From Basidiobolus meristosporus CBS 931.73 (Eukaryota > Basidiobolomycota > Basidiobolomycetes > Basidiobolales > Basidiobolaceae), in contig MCFE01000263.1 of assembly GCA_002104905.1 (NCBI GenBank), positions 1 through 64,000 on the forward strand: a stretch of DNA of 64,000 bases. The letters are read 5' to 3'. This document shows, in pieces, positions 32,641 to 42,424 of the stretch. Numbering within the stretch: the first letter of the stretch is position 1; every line of letters begins with the position of its first letter. Made by a program: the position numbers and the translations under genes. Under the pieces are notes generated by a model that was not told the DNA's origin, did no database searches, and worked only from the letters and a program-made list of their open reading frames with translations.

Positions 32641-34552
32641 ATGCTTCTTTTCTGCTTATTTCCAATTCTCAGACCATGCTATGATGGGCTTCTGAGGTAG
32701 CTGCTTGTTTTTATCACTGCCAGGTCCTGCACTGCAAATTTGACTGAGTGCTTCTTGAGTAACACCACACTTTCTCCTTGGTAAATGTTAATCTGGTGCA
32801 TATGTGTCTGCCTGCTTTTCCCTTATTGTCACTCTTCCAGCTACCTGATGTGTCTTTGATGCTTGTTTGGAGCTTTTGGCCCTCCTTGTAATGGCCTCTT
32901 AAGGAAGCTGCTGACTTTTAGCAATTGCACCCTTGTTCTTCTACTGCTGATAGCTTCTGCTATACTTGAGATACCTTCTTAGTGTACCATTGTTGGCCCA
33001 AAATCCATTTGCTAGTTTGAATCCAGGATAATGCTTGTGGAGCAAGTCAAGGGCATTCTACCAGGCCTTGGGTTCATGATGATCCCATGGTATGCTGGCC
33101 TTGAGGTGTTGCCATGCTAGACATCTAATGGCCTCTTCAATATTAGCCCAATCATGATCATTGCACTTAACAGCTTCATGGATCTTTAATATCTTTTGAT
33201 TTTAAGGCTTTGGTATAAGCACCACATTTTTACCCTCCCATGCTATGATATGTTTTTCTGTGGGCTTTATCTTTGGGGACTGTTGTTTTACCTCAAAGAG
33301 TGTACAGTGTTCCTTGACTGTTACATTGGGAAATTGCTCAATTCTTGGCCATGACATGGAGCTACTTGAGTTCCTTCTTTGCAGCAAACATACCAGACTT
33401 GTTCTGTTGCATAGAGCCACATTGAGCCATGAGTGCCAAATGATGCCATAGTGTGCCAGGGAGGCCAAGTGAGCCTACACTTGGCCAAAGAGTGTGCAGC
33501 ACAGCTCTGCATCTTCATGCAAAGCAGCCCCTGTGTTTCACTCATTTTGATGGAGAAAATCCATTTTTTGACCTTTTTTTTAGGTAAATGGTGTACAGGA
33601 TGTGCAAGTGCACAAAAGGATTGAAGATATACATCTGGTACTCAATACCCATGGCACTCTGAATCTAGCTCCTGTGGCTTGTAACATGTCACAAAAATGC
33701 ATGGCACTATCTTGGTCCACTAGTACTATCCAGCACTATTAGTGCTTTGTGTTGATCTTACTTTAGGGCTAATATTTAAATATAGTGCCGGATAGTACTA
33801 GTGAACCAAGATAGTGCCATGCATTTTTGTGACATGTTACAAGCCACAGGAGCTAGATTCAGAGTGCCATGGGTATTGAGTACCAGATGTATATCTTTAA
33901 TCCTTTAGTGCTCTTACACACCCTGCACAATATTGATCCACAAAAAAACGTCAAAAAATGGATTTTCTCCTGCATTAAAAGTGAAACATAGGGGCTGCTT
34001 TGCATGAAGATGCAGATCTATGTTTCACATTCTGTGGCCAAGTATTGGCTCACTTGGGCTCTCTGGCACACTATGGCATTATTTGGCACTCATGGCGCAA
34101 TGTGGCACTATCCAATGGAACAAGTCTACTGCATTCTCCACCTGGGATATTGATTGCTCTACACCTTTTATCTGCTCATCCTGTCTCTGGTCTATTTCCT
34201 GACTTCTCAAGGCCATCGCTTCAATCCTATTGGCCACTGCATTTAATAGCCTCATTAATGCTTTGGTATGAGCTGACAAGATACCTGCAAATACAGGTGG
34301 TAATGATATTATGTAAGCTGCTTGCTTGTCATCAACTGAGGGTATTGCTTTTGCCAAATTCTAGTCTGCCTCCACAATATGGCCAGCTTGTGGCTCCACA
34401 GAAGCTCCCAATTGCCTACTTGACTGAGAGCCTGAGGAGTCCGCACTATTACCTTCAGTGGGCACACTGTCCACAGGGCCTTTTTTGGCTGTAGCACTGC
34501 TTGTTGCACTGCTTGTTGCACTGAATGTCAAAGCAAGCTGTTGTCTAACCAT
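32641..34552 (-). pseudogene. ORF-P copy 2, antisense, split by a MITE
   Basis: The minus-strand frame starts at the ATG ending at 34,552 (MVRQQLALTFSATSSATSS), followed by KKGPVDSVPTEGNSADSSGSQSSRQ, then VADRIEA-like helical sequence and QDEQIKGVEQSISQVENAV, up to the MITE at 34,127. It resumes left of 33,394 (RRNSSSSMSWPRIEQFPNVTVKEHCT) and decays toward 32,641, where a Gy-C LTR abuts. It is the best view of the N-terminus of this unknown family. It faces away from the transposase remnant at 34,815-36,627, with about 260 bases between. No known domain recognised. Confidence 0.6.
33395..34127. mobile_element. palindromic MITE, full-length copy in ORF-P
   Basis: 733 bases with termini AGACTTGTTC and GAACAAGTCT. 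Flanks ACC (33,392-33,394) and ACT (34,128-34,130) fit a 3-bp duplication. The empty site is supported by ORF-P copies 1 and 3, where the sequence is continuous. Both arms and the A/T-rich centre are present. Confidence 0.92.
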
Positions 34553-34814
34553 TCTTCTGCTGCTGTCAGCTGTGTGGTTTGGTTGGCAACTATGTAACTT
34601 TGCTTTATTTTAGGATGCATATATATAGAAGTGAGTCAAACCAAAGGGGAAATGGCATTTCATATACATGTGCATGTGATGACACATCTTTATCTATGAT
34701 ACTTACTATGGCAGGTCATTATAGAGTCTTACATTCATGTAGGTGCAATGTCACAAACTCAAGACTGTCTTAAATTCACATGGGTGCTGGCAAAAAGTGA
34801 TATAATAGCGTTAC

Positions 34815-36627
34815 ATTGTTGAATGTAAGAATATCTTCTCCATGGACAAGATTACTTTGATCAACACTGTAAGAAAAGAGAGAAAAGATCATGTGGCCAT
34901 TGTAGCAGGTCACTTAGCCATAAAGCAAGTAGACAGCATAGGAAGTAATACAAGGATCATGGCAAGTGTTTTGCCACACAAGTCATATTTGACCATTCAC
35001 CAGTCACTACTGTACCTACAATATCTTGTTGGCCACTTGATGGAGCCTATCTCCCCTAACAGCAGTACCATGTATGAGCTCAGTCAAATCCCTAAAGGCA
35101 ATGAGACAACACCTGTTGAAAAAAATGCCAAGGATACTTTGTGGAGTCAAGTAAGCCCAGTAATCACTTACTGATGACTGATGTGATGTTGTGGCTAGAG
35201 AAGTAGTGTGTTTCCACTAATATCAGTAGTGGGGGCTTTGAGGGTTTACTACTACTTCTTGCAAAAATCATCCCAGGATGCAACTTACCATGCACATGTT
35301 ATAGGTGGACAACCATCATGTGGCAGGCAACATATGACCCAGAGACTATCCAGATACCAGCATGTGTTAACATTTGCATGGAATTCACATCAGAAAATAC
35401 CACCATTGCAAGGTGTCCAACTTGTCAGGAATCCACCACCATTGGGGGTAAACATTGCTCACACTCTGTATTTATTTGGGTAATGCCCTGTCTAAAGAAG
35501 CTCATGCAGTCCAACAAGTATTGTGAATCTATAAAGTACTGCACTCAGTATCAATTAAGCTCAAACATATCCAATATACTCAATAACAAACATTACAAAC
35601 AGCTAACAAGCATGGGCTACCTTGAGGGTATGTATGGCCATGCCTTTGCCTTGGCACTTTGCGGATTCCCCTTAAACAAGTACTCTACAGGCAAATCCTG
35701 CTAACCACTGATTCTCATCAACCTGGATCTACCACCTAGCTTGTGGTATCAGAGCAGAAATCTAATGGTAGTCTCACTGGTATCTGGGCCTAAATCACTG
35801 TCCAACCTGGATAGCTACCTATGTCCATTGCTGGATGTGCTTTGTATGCTTTCCAGCAGGATAATAGTATATGGCTGTCATGTAGAAGTGCATATTATTA
35901 TCTGTCTTGCAAATACCCCAGCCATCAGCAAGATAGCTGGCTTTTCTGGGCACAGTGGATAGTATTACTGTCAAATGTGTGAGATCCATGGGGACTTACT
36001 CCATAACTCACATGTATTATTATTACCCAAACACCAACACTGAGAATATCATCTTTCTGCAGAGAAAATGTACAGAAGTCAGCATGCAATTGCAGCAAAG
36101 TTAGCAAGCAATATGCCATTGGCCCAAATATGGAATTTATCATAAGCCAGAGATACTTAAGATAGAGGATATATATTGAAGCAAAAGCTTTCCACTGGGA
36201 GCAGCTCATTTGCATTTCAACAATATCCTCATACTGATGACTAAGTTGTACATGAGGCATTTCATGCTACATGTGCCCTTTGAGATACTGGAAAAATTTG
36301 AAAGAATAGGCTAAGTATTACTCAGTATCTGCCACCCTGAGTACTTCTCACTGGCTCCAATCAATATTCATATGCATATGCAACAATACAAATGCAAAGA
36401 CTGGATGAACTGAATATGTACTTATTCAGGTGCATTTCTCAAGCCATTCCTACCAAGAGTACATTGGAAGCATTGGGAGTCATATGTGTACATTGTAGGA
36501 ATATCTATACAGAAGCAGATCACCAATGCCAACTTGACACATCTACAGCTGTTGTGCAAGGAGCTTTTAACAGGAATTGAGCAGGTATACCACAAACATA
36601 AAGCTGAACATGTTGATCTCTTCCACT
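34815..36627 (+). pseudogene. Tnp2/CACTA-like transposase, decayed
   Basis: Fragments in three frames resemble fungal Tnp2-family (CACTA/EnSpm type) transposases, by my recognition only. An N-terminal CxxC-like motif (REKRSCGHC..SLSHKA) lies near 34,870-34,930. A second Cys motif (ARCPTCQE) lies near 35,400-35,430, followed by LEGMYGHAFALALCGFPLNKYSTG. Then come GPKSLSNLDSYLCPLLDVL (35,790), NTPAISKIAGFSGHSG (35,915-35,960) with YYCQMCEIHGD, the FQQYPHTDD region (36,215-36,245), and a C-terminal LLTGIEQVYHKHKAEHVDL (36,560-36,625). Such enzymes cut DNA transposon ends and make 3-bp duplications. Stops and shifts are many; not functional. At 36,628 it meets a Gy-C LTR start. Confidence 0.6.
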
Positions 36628-36669
36628 GTAGTGGGGTCACTGTGACACCCACTGACAGATGTGAACAAT
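36628..36669 (+). repeat. Gy-C LTR, short 5' fragment
   Basis: TAGTGGGGTCACTGTGACACCCACTGACAGATGTG-like start of the LTR, about 42 bases, cut by antisense Gy-B. Confidence 0.65.
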
Positions 36670-37737
36670 GATTGCAAGTGGTTCCTTGTCATTAATATCA
36701 TAGCTTACTTCAGCTGGAGTAAATTTTCAAGAGTAGAATGCAATAGGCCATAGCACATTCTTGTCATTGTACTGGGAAAGGATGACACCAAGGGCAAAGT
36801 CAGAGGTATTGGTTTCTTTGATGAAAGGTTTCTCCAGGTCAGGCTGGGCAAGCCGGGGGCACACAAGAAGGATTTCTTGATAGAATCAAAGGACTGAGAC
36901 TGTTCCTCATCCCAGGCCAAGGGCAGATTTTTTTGGGTGAGCTTTGTCAAGGGAGTGACTATCTTGGGGTAGCTGGCAATGAATTTACAGTAGAAGTTGG
37001 CAAATCCAAGGAAGGATTGCACTTGTTTTACAGAACAGGGAGCTTTCTAGGACTGGACAGCTTCTACTTTCTTGGGGTCCATTCTTGTTCCATTTGGGCC
37101 TATGAGATAACCTAGGAACTCAACTTCTTTCTGGTCAAGCTCAGATATTTCCAGCTTGGCATAGAAGCCAGCAGTGTCAAGCTTGGTCAAGACTTTGTTC
37201 ACATATGTATTATGTTATTCTTGAGTCTTGGAGTAGATCATAATATCCTAAGGTAGATAACTACAGATTGGTCAAGGTACTCAAGGAATATGTCATTCAT
37301 TAGGTGTTGAAAGACAGCTGGGGCATTGATGAGACCAAATTGCATAACTTTATACTCAAAGCAACTATATCAGGTTTGGAAGGTAGGTTTCCATTCATTG
37401 CCAAGCTTGATCCTGACAAGGTTAAAAGCTCCTCTGAGGGCAAATTTGGTAAATACTTTGTCAACAGAGAGCTGATCCAACAGGGTGTTGATCAGGGGCA
37501 AAGGGTAGTGGTTCTTGATTGTGATGTTATTCAGTGCACAGTAGTCTACACACTGCCTAAGGGTACTATCCTTTTTGTTGACAAAGATGATTGGGGAACT
37601 AGCAGGGGACTGGGAGTGCATAATAAAGCCTTTCTGGAGGTTCTCTTTGATATAGGCATAAAGTTCTTTCAACTTGGGCTGTGAGAGGTAGTAGATAGGG
37701 CTAAAAGGTTAGGTTTTTCTGTCTTCAAGGTCAATGG
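36670..37737 (-). pseudogene. Gy-B copy 2 RT and RNase H
   Basis: Minus strand: QSFLGFANFYCKFIASYPKIVTPLTKLTQKN (36,900-37,020), the decayed YLDD zone near 37,250, KVFTKFALRGAFNLVRIK (37,390-37,450) and SPASSPIIFVNKKDSTLRQCVDYCALN (37,520-37,600). Frame breaks lie near 36,705, 37,030-37,370 and 37,672. Confidence 0.85.
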
Positions 37738-38086
37738 TGATGTAAAATTTGTATTTTGACCTAAATATTCACCTAACTTAGTCACTTAGATCATCACCTT
37801 CATATCCTAGAGAATACTGACCAAAATTCCTTGTTGGGATTTACTTACAATATTTTCACCAAAATACCAGGTACTCAGAACATGAAAATTCTCAAAGTTG
37901 TCCACACAGCCCCAAACTTTGCACACATGTTCTTGGGACCTTCCTTAACCTATTTTACGCATTTGTTATGCCAAGACCAGGTAAAAGTGTAAATGCTACT
38001 TTTACATTCAATAAATCATCAAGTGAAAACCACATAATTCACTTGTCCTCCCAATCACTCCCAATATCCCCAAGACTCTTACAACA
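37738..38086 (+). repeat. Co-A copy 3 5' LTR
   Basis: 349 bases, TGATGTAAAA (TGTTG start with one change) to CTTACAACA. Confidence 0.9.
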
Positions 38087-38099
38087 GGTTATGAGCCCC
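38087..38099 (+). other. Co-A copy 3 primer-binding site (half tRNA-iMet)
   Basis: GGTTATGAGCCCC abuts the LTR. Its complement GGGGCUCAUAACC matches the yeast-type tRNA-iMet anticodon arm in 12 of 13 positions, from memory of that tRNA. The ATG inside it (38,091) is in frame with gag until an early stop. Confidence 0.7.
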
Positions 38100-39014
38100 A
38101 AGCTGTCACTCTCTGCAATGTCTACTACTGCTATTACTTGAATTTTTCCCTCTGCTGAAAAGTTGGAAGGATCTAACCACCAAGTGTGGAAGGTAAAGAT
38201 GAAGATGCTGCTACAAGAAAGAGACCTTTGGGATATTGTCATGGGAGAAGAATGCCCTCCTAAAAGCATGGGAGAGGAAGCCTTAAAGTACCAGAAGAAA
38301 GAACAAAGTGCCTTTAACTGCATTTGCCTTAATGTTAAAGACAAATTGCTAATTCAATGCTCCAGAGCAAAGAAAGCAAAGAATGCCTGGAAGGCATTAG
38401 AAGTCACCTACCAGTCATGTTCAGCTGCCAAGACAATGTATCTGAGACAAAAATTCTTTACTACAAAGATGCAGCCTGGAGAAGAAATGAAAAATCTAAT
38501 TAACAGAATGACCCTGCTGGTGGATGAGATGGAATCTGGGGGCATACCAACTACTAATGAGGATGTGATAGTTACCATCCTGACTAGCCTGACAGACAGG
38601 TTTTAGGGCCTTGTATCAGCCCTAGAGTCCAGCACTGAAGATTTGACCTTAAATTACATATATGGAAGGCTCCTGCATGAGGAATTAAGAAAATCAAGCA
38701 CCAATAAGAAGGAAGAAGAAAATGCTTTGATAAGCAATGATAACCAACAAAGAAGGTACCCAAGACCCTACAAAGGCAACAGCAACCCGTTTTGTAACTA
38801 CTGTAAAAGGAAAGGACACACATCAGACCGGTATCTCAAAAAGAAAGATAATCAGCAAAAGAAGCCTGAATATGGAAATGCTCCAACAACTGAAGATATA
38901 CTATTCATATCTGCACTAAAAGTGACCACAAACAAGGATTCTCAGACATGCTATAATGACTTTGGAGCATCTCTACACTTTACACACCAAAAAGAACTTT
39001 TTACCCAATATTAA
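38091..39014 (+). pseudogene. Co-A copy 3 gag and protease start
   Basis: UBN2-like Gag (SNHQVWKVKMKMLLQERDLWDIV from 38,178; LRQKFFTTKMQPGEEMKNL near 38,440). A stop near 38,140 precedes it and another lies at 38,604. The zinc knuckle near 38,800-38,835 has lost its last Cys (CNYCKRKGHTSDRY). The protease motif WYIDSGAS has become CYNDFGAS near 38,950. So neither nucleocapsid nor protease would be normal. Confidence 0.87.
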
Positions 39015-41260
39015 GAAATTCCAATTAAGAAGGTTTTCATGGGTGACAATAGAACACTTGATGCAGTGGGAGAAGGAACTATCCAAGTAAACCTAAGAAG
39101 CAATGCAGGAAGCCATATACTGACCTTTAAAGAAGTACTCTATGTACCAGAAATAGCCAAGAGCCTACTATCTGTCAGCAAGGTCACTGCAGATGGACTC
39201 AATTTCAGCTTTGACAATTCAGGATGCAAGATCACTGATCAAGATGGTGCCCATATTGCTTTGGGTATCAGAGATCAGAACCTATACATGTTGACTTATA
39301 TTCCATCATATTTGGAAGCCAATAAAAGTAACTCAAATGAAGAAACACCAATGCTTTGGCACAAGAGACTTGGGCACATCAATTTTGATTATTTGTGCAA
39401 AATGATCAAAGATCAGCTAATTTCTGGAGTGAAAACTGAGGGTGTAACCAATTTAATTGGATGGGGATAAGAATGGGATGGACATGGATAGTTTAGTGGG
39501 ATATTTTTTAAAAGGCAGAGGACTCTACAACTGTGGTCAGCCAGAATCAGTGCCCAGGAATATTGCAGAAGTGATCATTCCAGTATCATATGCCCAGATA
39601 TCCAATTGGACAAGAAATAGCCCAAATTACTATATCAATGAGGGTACAAACTTAGCCTATGCCTATTCAGTCCATATTGATGAATCCCAGACTGTAAAAG
39701 AGGCCCTAAATAGCCCTCAGACAAAGTTTTGGAGATCTGCAATGACTGAGGAATATCAGGCCCTGATGGAAAATCAAACTTGGGACTTAGTCAAATTACC
39801 AATCAACCAAAAATTAATTGGATGCCGATGGGTCTTGAAGACAAAATACAAGGCCAAAGGTACAATTGAAAGATACAAAGCAAGACTTGTAGCCAAAGGA
39901 TACTCTCAAACAAAAGGACTTGACTACACTGAGACCTTTGCACTGGTAGTCAAGTTTAATTCCATCAGATAAATATTGGCTATTGCAGCCAAATATAACT
40001 TTTCTATTGATCAAATGGATGTAAAAACTGCATTTTTGAATGGAGAACTTGATGAGGATGTGTATATGGACCAGCCTGATGGGTTTGTTGACCAAGATAA
40101 CCCCCATTTGATCTGCAAGCTTAAAGAGTCACTATATGGTCTCAAACAATCACCAAGAGCCTGGAATTGCAAGATAGATTCTTATTTGGAATCTTTGAGT
40201 TTCAAAAGAAGTAATGCTGACTATAGTATATACTCTAAGCCAGGTAGAGCAAATCCAGTTCCATTAGCTCTATATGTGGATGATCTTATTATAGCCACCA
40301 ATAACCTAGAAACATTGGAAAAGACTAAATCCAGCATATCTAAGGAGTTCAAGATGTCCAATCTAAGAGAACTTAATTACTACTTAGGGATTAAGTTCTC
40401 CATAGACAGAAGTACCCAGACTATCACTGTAAGCCAATCCAAGTATATTCAAGATATACTAAAGAAGTACAAAATGGAAGACTGTAAACTGGCAGCTAGC
40501 CAAATGGATATAAACCTTAACTTGGTCAAAACTCAACCAAATCAAGAGAGCTTGGTGCCATCTGAAAGCCCTGACTTTCCTTATCAATCTATGGTCAGCA
40601 GTCTGATGTATATCATGCTTGGAACACATCCAGATATCTCATATTCAGTGGGAGTTGTCAGCCAACATAATCAGAACTATGGATCTGATCATATTGCAGC
40701 AGTTAAGCAGATTTTTAGATACCTAAAAGGAACTGCTGATATCTGCTTAAGATACACGTATAAAGATTCAGAACAGGATCTTGTGTGATACTCTGATGCT
40801 GATTGGGGACAAAACTTAGAAGACAGAAGATCCACCACAGGATACACCTTTTGTTACTGTAAAGGAGCAATTTCATGGAATTCAAGAAAGAAAGCAACCA
40901 ACCGTAGCACTTTCCACCACAGAGGCAGAGTATATGGCAGCCTGTGAAGCTACAAAAGAAGCAATGTGGTTAAGAAATCTTTTTACTGATTTAGGCCTAT
41001 GTCAAAAAACACCTATTACTTTATTTCAAGATAATCAAGGATGTATACAATTAGGTAGAAATCCAACTTTTCATGCTAGAACCAAGCCCATAGATATTAG
41101 ACATCAATTCATATGTGAAGATATAGAGAATAACTTAGCTAGCTTAGTTTACTGTCCTATAGATGAAATAATTGCAGACATATTTACCAAACCATTAGCT
41201 AGAGACAAGTTTGAATATCTTAGATCAAAATTAGGACTAGTCAGTATGAACATTTAGCTG
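39015..41260 (+). pseudogene. Co-A copy 3 pol lacking integrase core
   Basis: GAG-pre-integrase (MLWHKRLGHINFDYLCKMI near 39,350-39,405) is followed after about 40 codons directly by the pre-RT region (VPRNIAEVIIPVSYAQ near 39,550), so the integrase DDE core and C-terminal part are gone. The RT is nearly complete, broken only by a TAA at 39,970 (FNSIR-stop). [22 protein letters not shown] and [11 protein letters not shown] are intact (40,015-40,060 and 40,275-40,305). RNase H: DADWGQNLEDRRSTTGYTF, a frameshift near 40,890, then a mostly open TTEAEYMAACEATKEAMWLRN to the natural stop near 41,257. Confidence 0.9.
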
Positions 41261-41268
41261 AGTGGGAG

Positions 41269-41617
41269 TGTTGCAAAAATTTGTATTTCCACCTAAATAT
41301 TCACCTAACTTAGTCACTTAGATCATCACCTTCAAATCCTAGAGAATACTGACCAAAATTCCTTATTGGGATTTACTTAAATTATTTTACCAAAATACCA
41401 GGTACCCAGAACATGAAAATTCTCAAAGTTGTCCAAACAGCCCCAAACTTTGCACATATGTTCTTGGGACCTTCCTTAACCTATTCTATGTGTTTGTTAT
41501 GCCAAGACCAGGTAAAAGTATAAATACTACTTTTACGTTCAATAAATCATCAAGTGAGAACCACATTATCTACTTGTCCTCCCACTCACTTCCAATATCT
41601 CCAAGACTCTTACCACA
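41269..41617 (+). repeat. Co-A copy 3 3' LTR
   Basis: 349 bases, TGTTGCAAAA to CTTACCACA, preceded by the purine tract AGTGGGAG. Confidence 0.92.
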
Positions 41618-41871
41618 AATGGGACAATCATAGGGTTTATGTGCTGGGAATAGTTCTCTTTTCTTCATATCAAAGACATGGACATGCCCTTAATACTTGG
41701 CAGGTAGTTCATTGGAGGGGGCTCCTTCAGTGATGATGGGCTCTGGGGTCTGGTGTAGCTTGGGAAAATATACTTCTTCACCTGAGAAGTCAGGTGCTTT
41801 CATGGAGCTGACATGGTGAACTCTAAAGAATGTCAGGGTTTTGGACTTCCTGTTTATAGCAGGGTTATGGT
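41618..41871 (-). pseudogene. Gy-B copy 2, RT N-terminal linker
   Basis: Reverse of the Gy-B copy 1 segment at about 5,230-5,490 (FSCEEVYFPKLHQTPEPIITEGAPS..., then YDCPI...). It joins the pieces on either side of Co-A copy 3 and the LARD. Confidence 0.85.
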
Positions 41872-42219
41872 TTTTGTAATTACTGAATTGTCATCTAAAT
41901 ATTCATGCTAACTTAGTCACATAGATCTTATTCTGTGATTAGCATTTTGTCCTGACTAGATTTCTTGTTGGGATTTACTTAGAATATTTTCACCAAATTG
42001 TCAGGTACCCAGATTATTATTTTTCTCAGAGTCATCCAAAAGACCCCAAACTTTGCACACATATTCTTGGGACCTTCCTTAACAAACTCTACACGTTTGT
42101 TTCCTCTACTTTATCAAAAGTATAAATACCATACTTTTGATCAATAAATCTACAAGTGAATAACATGAAATCCTCTAGTTCTCCACATCACTTCCAATAC
42201 TCCTCAGAATATTGCAACA
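41872..42219 (+). repeat. LARD 5' LTR
   Basis: 348 bases, start TTTTGTAATT (TG lost), end AATATTGCAACA. Confidence 0.88.
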
Positions 42220-42232
42220 GGCTATGAGCCCC
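42220..42232 (+). other. LARD primer-binding site
   Basis: GGCTATGAGCCCC, identical to Co-A copy 1. The embedded ATG (42,224) opens the small ORF that follows. Confidence 0.65.
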
Positions 42233-42424
42233 AAGCTCACTGTCCTCTTGGTGTCTATTTTGCCTTGTACTCTTTTTCTGCTAGTCTGGAGAAAGACTTT
42301 CCGCACTATTGCCCTGCTAAGGCTAAGAAGACTACCGCTGCTAAAGGACTATGTTTATGAGGATATTGCTGTGGAGAAGAAGGCCTTGCCTTCAAAAGAT
42401 ACCTTCAATAACTACTCAAGCTAG
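42224..42424 (+). CDS. LARD leader ORF, 66 aa, unknown
   Basis: Begins at the ATG inside the primer site. MSPKL is shared with the start of Co-A Gag (MSPKLS), then a hydrophobic, basic stretch (LFLLVWRKTFRTIALLRLRRLPLL) and an acidic end. The antisense copy (53,690-53,900) is similar in sequence but carries a stop after about ten codons, so the ORF may not be under selection. It could be an RNA leader only. Weak call. Confidence 0.3.
   Translation: MSPKLTVLLVSILPCTLFLLVWRKTFRTIALLRLRRLPLLKDYVYEDIAVEKKALPSKDTFNNYSS

Larger units (their letters stand above)
37738..41617 (+). mobile_element. Ty1/copia Co-A copy 3, both LTRs and TSD, integrase core deleted
   Basis: 3,880 bases with 349-bp LTRs at both ends, primer site, gag, partial pol, polypurine tract and a perfect AATGG duplication (37,733-37,737 and 41,618-41,622). 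It is the best-preserved Co-A, but the integrase core is missing (deletion at about 39,450). It must either have been mobilised in trans or lost this part after inserting. Confidence 0.93.

Noticed and set aside
34815-36627. Transposase as a KDZ (Kyakuja-Dileera-Zisupton) type
   Set aside because: The FSGHSG segment followed by YCxMCxIHG and the upstream CPTC motif look more like fungal Tnp2/CACTA enzymes; decay prevents certainty.
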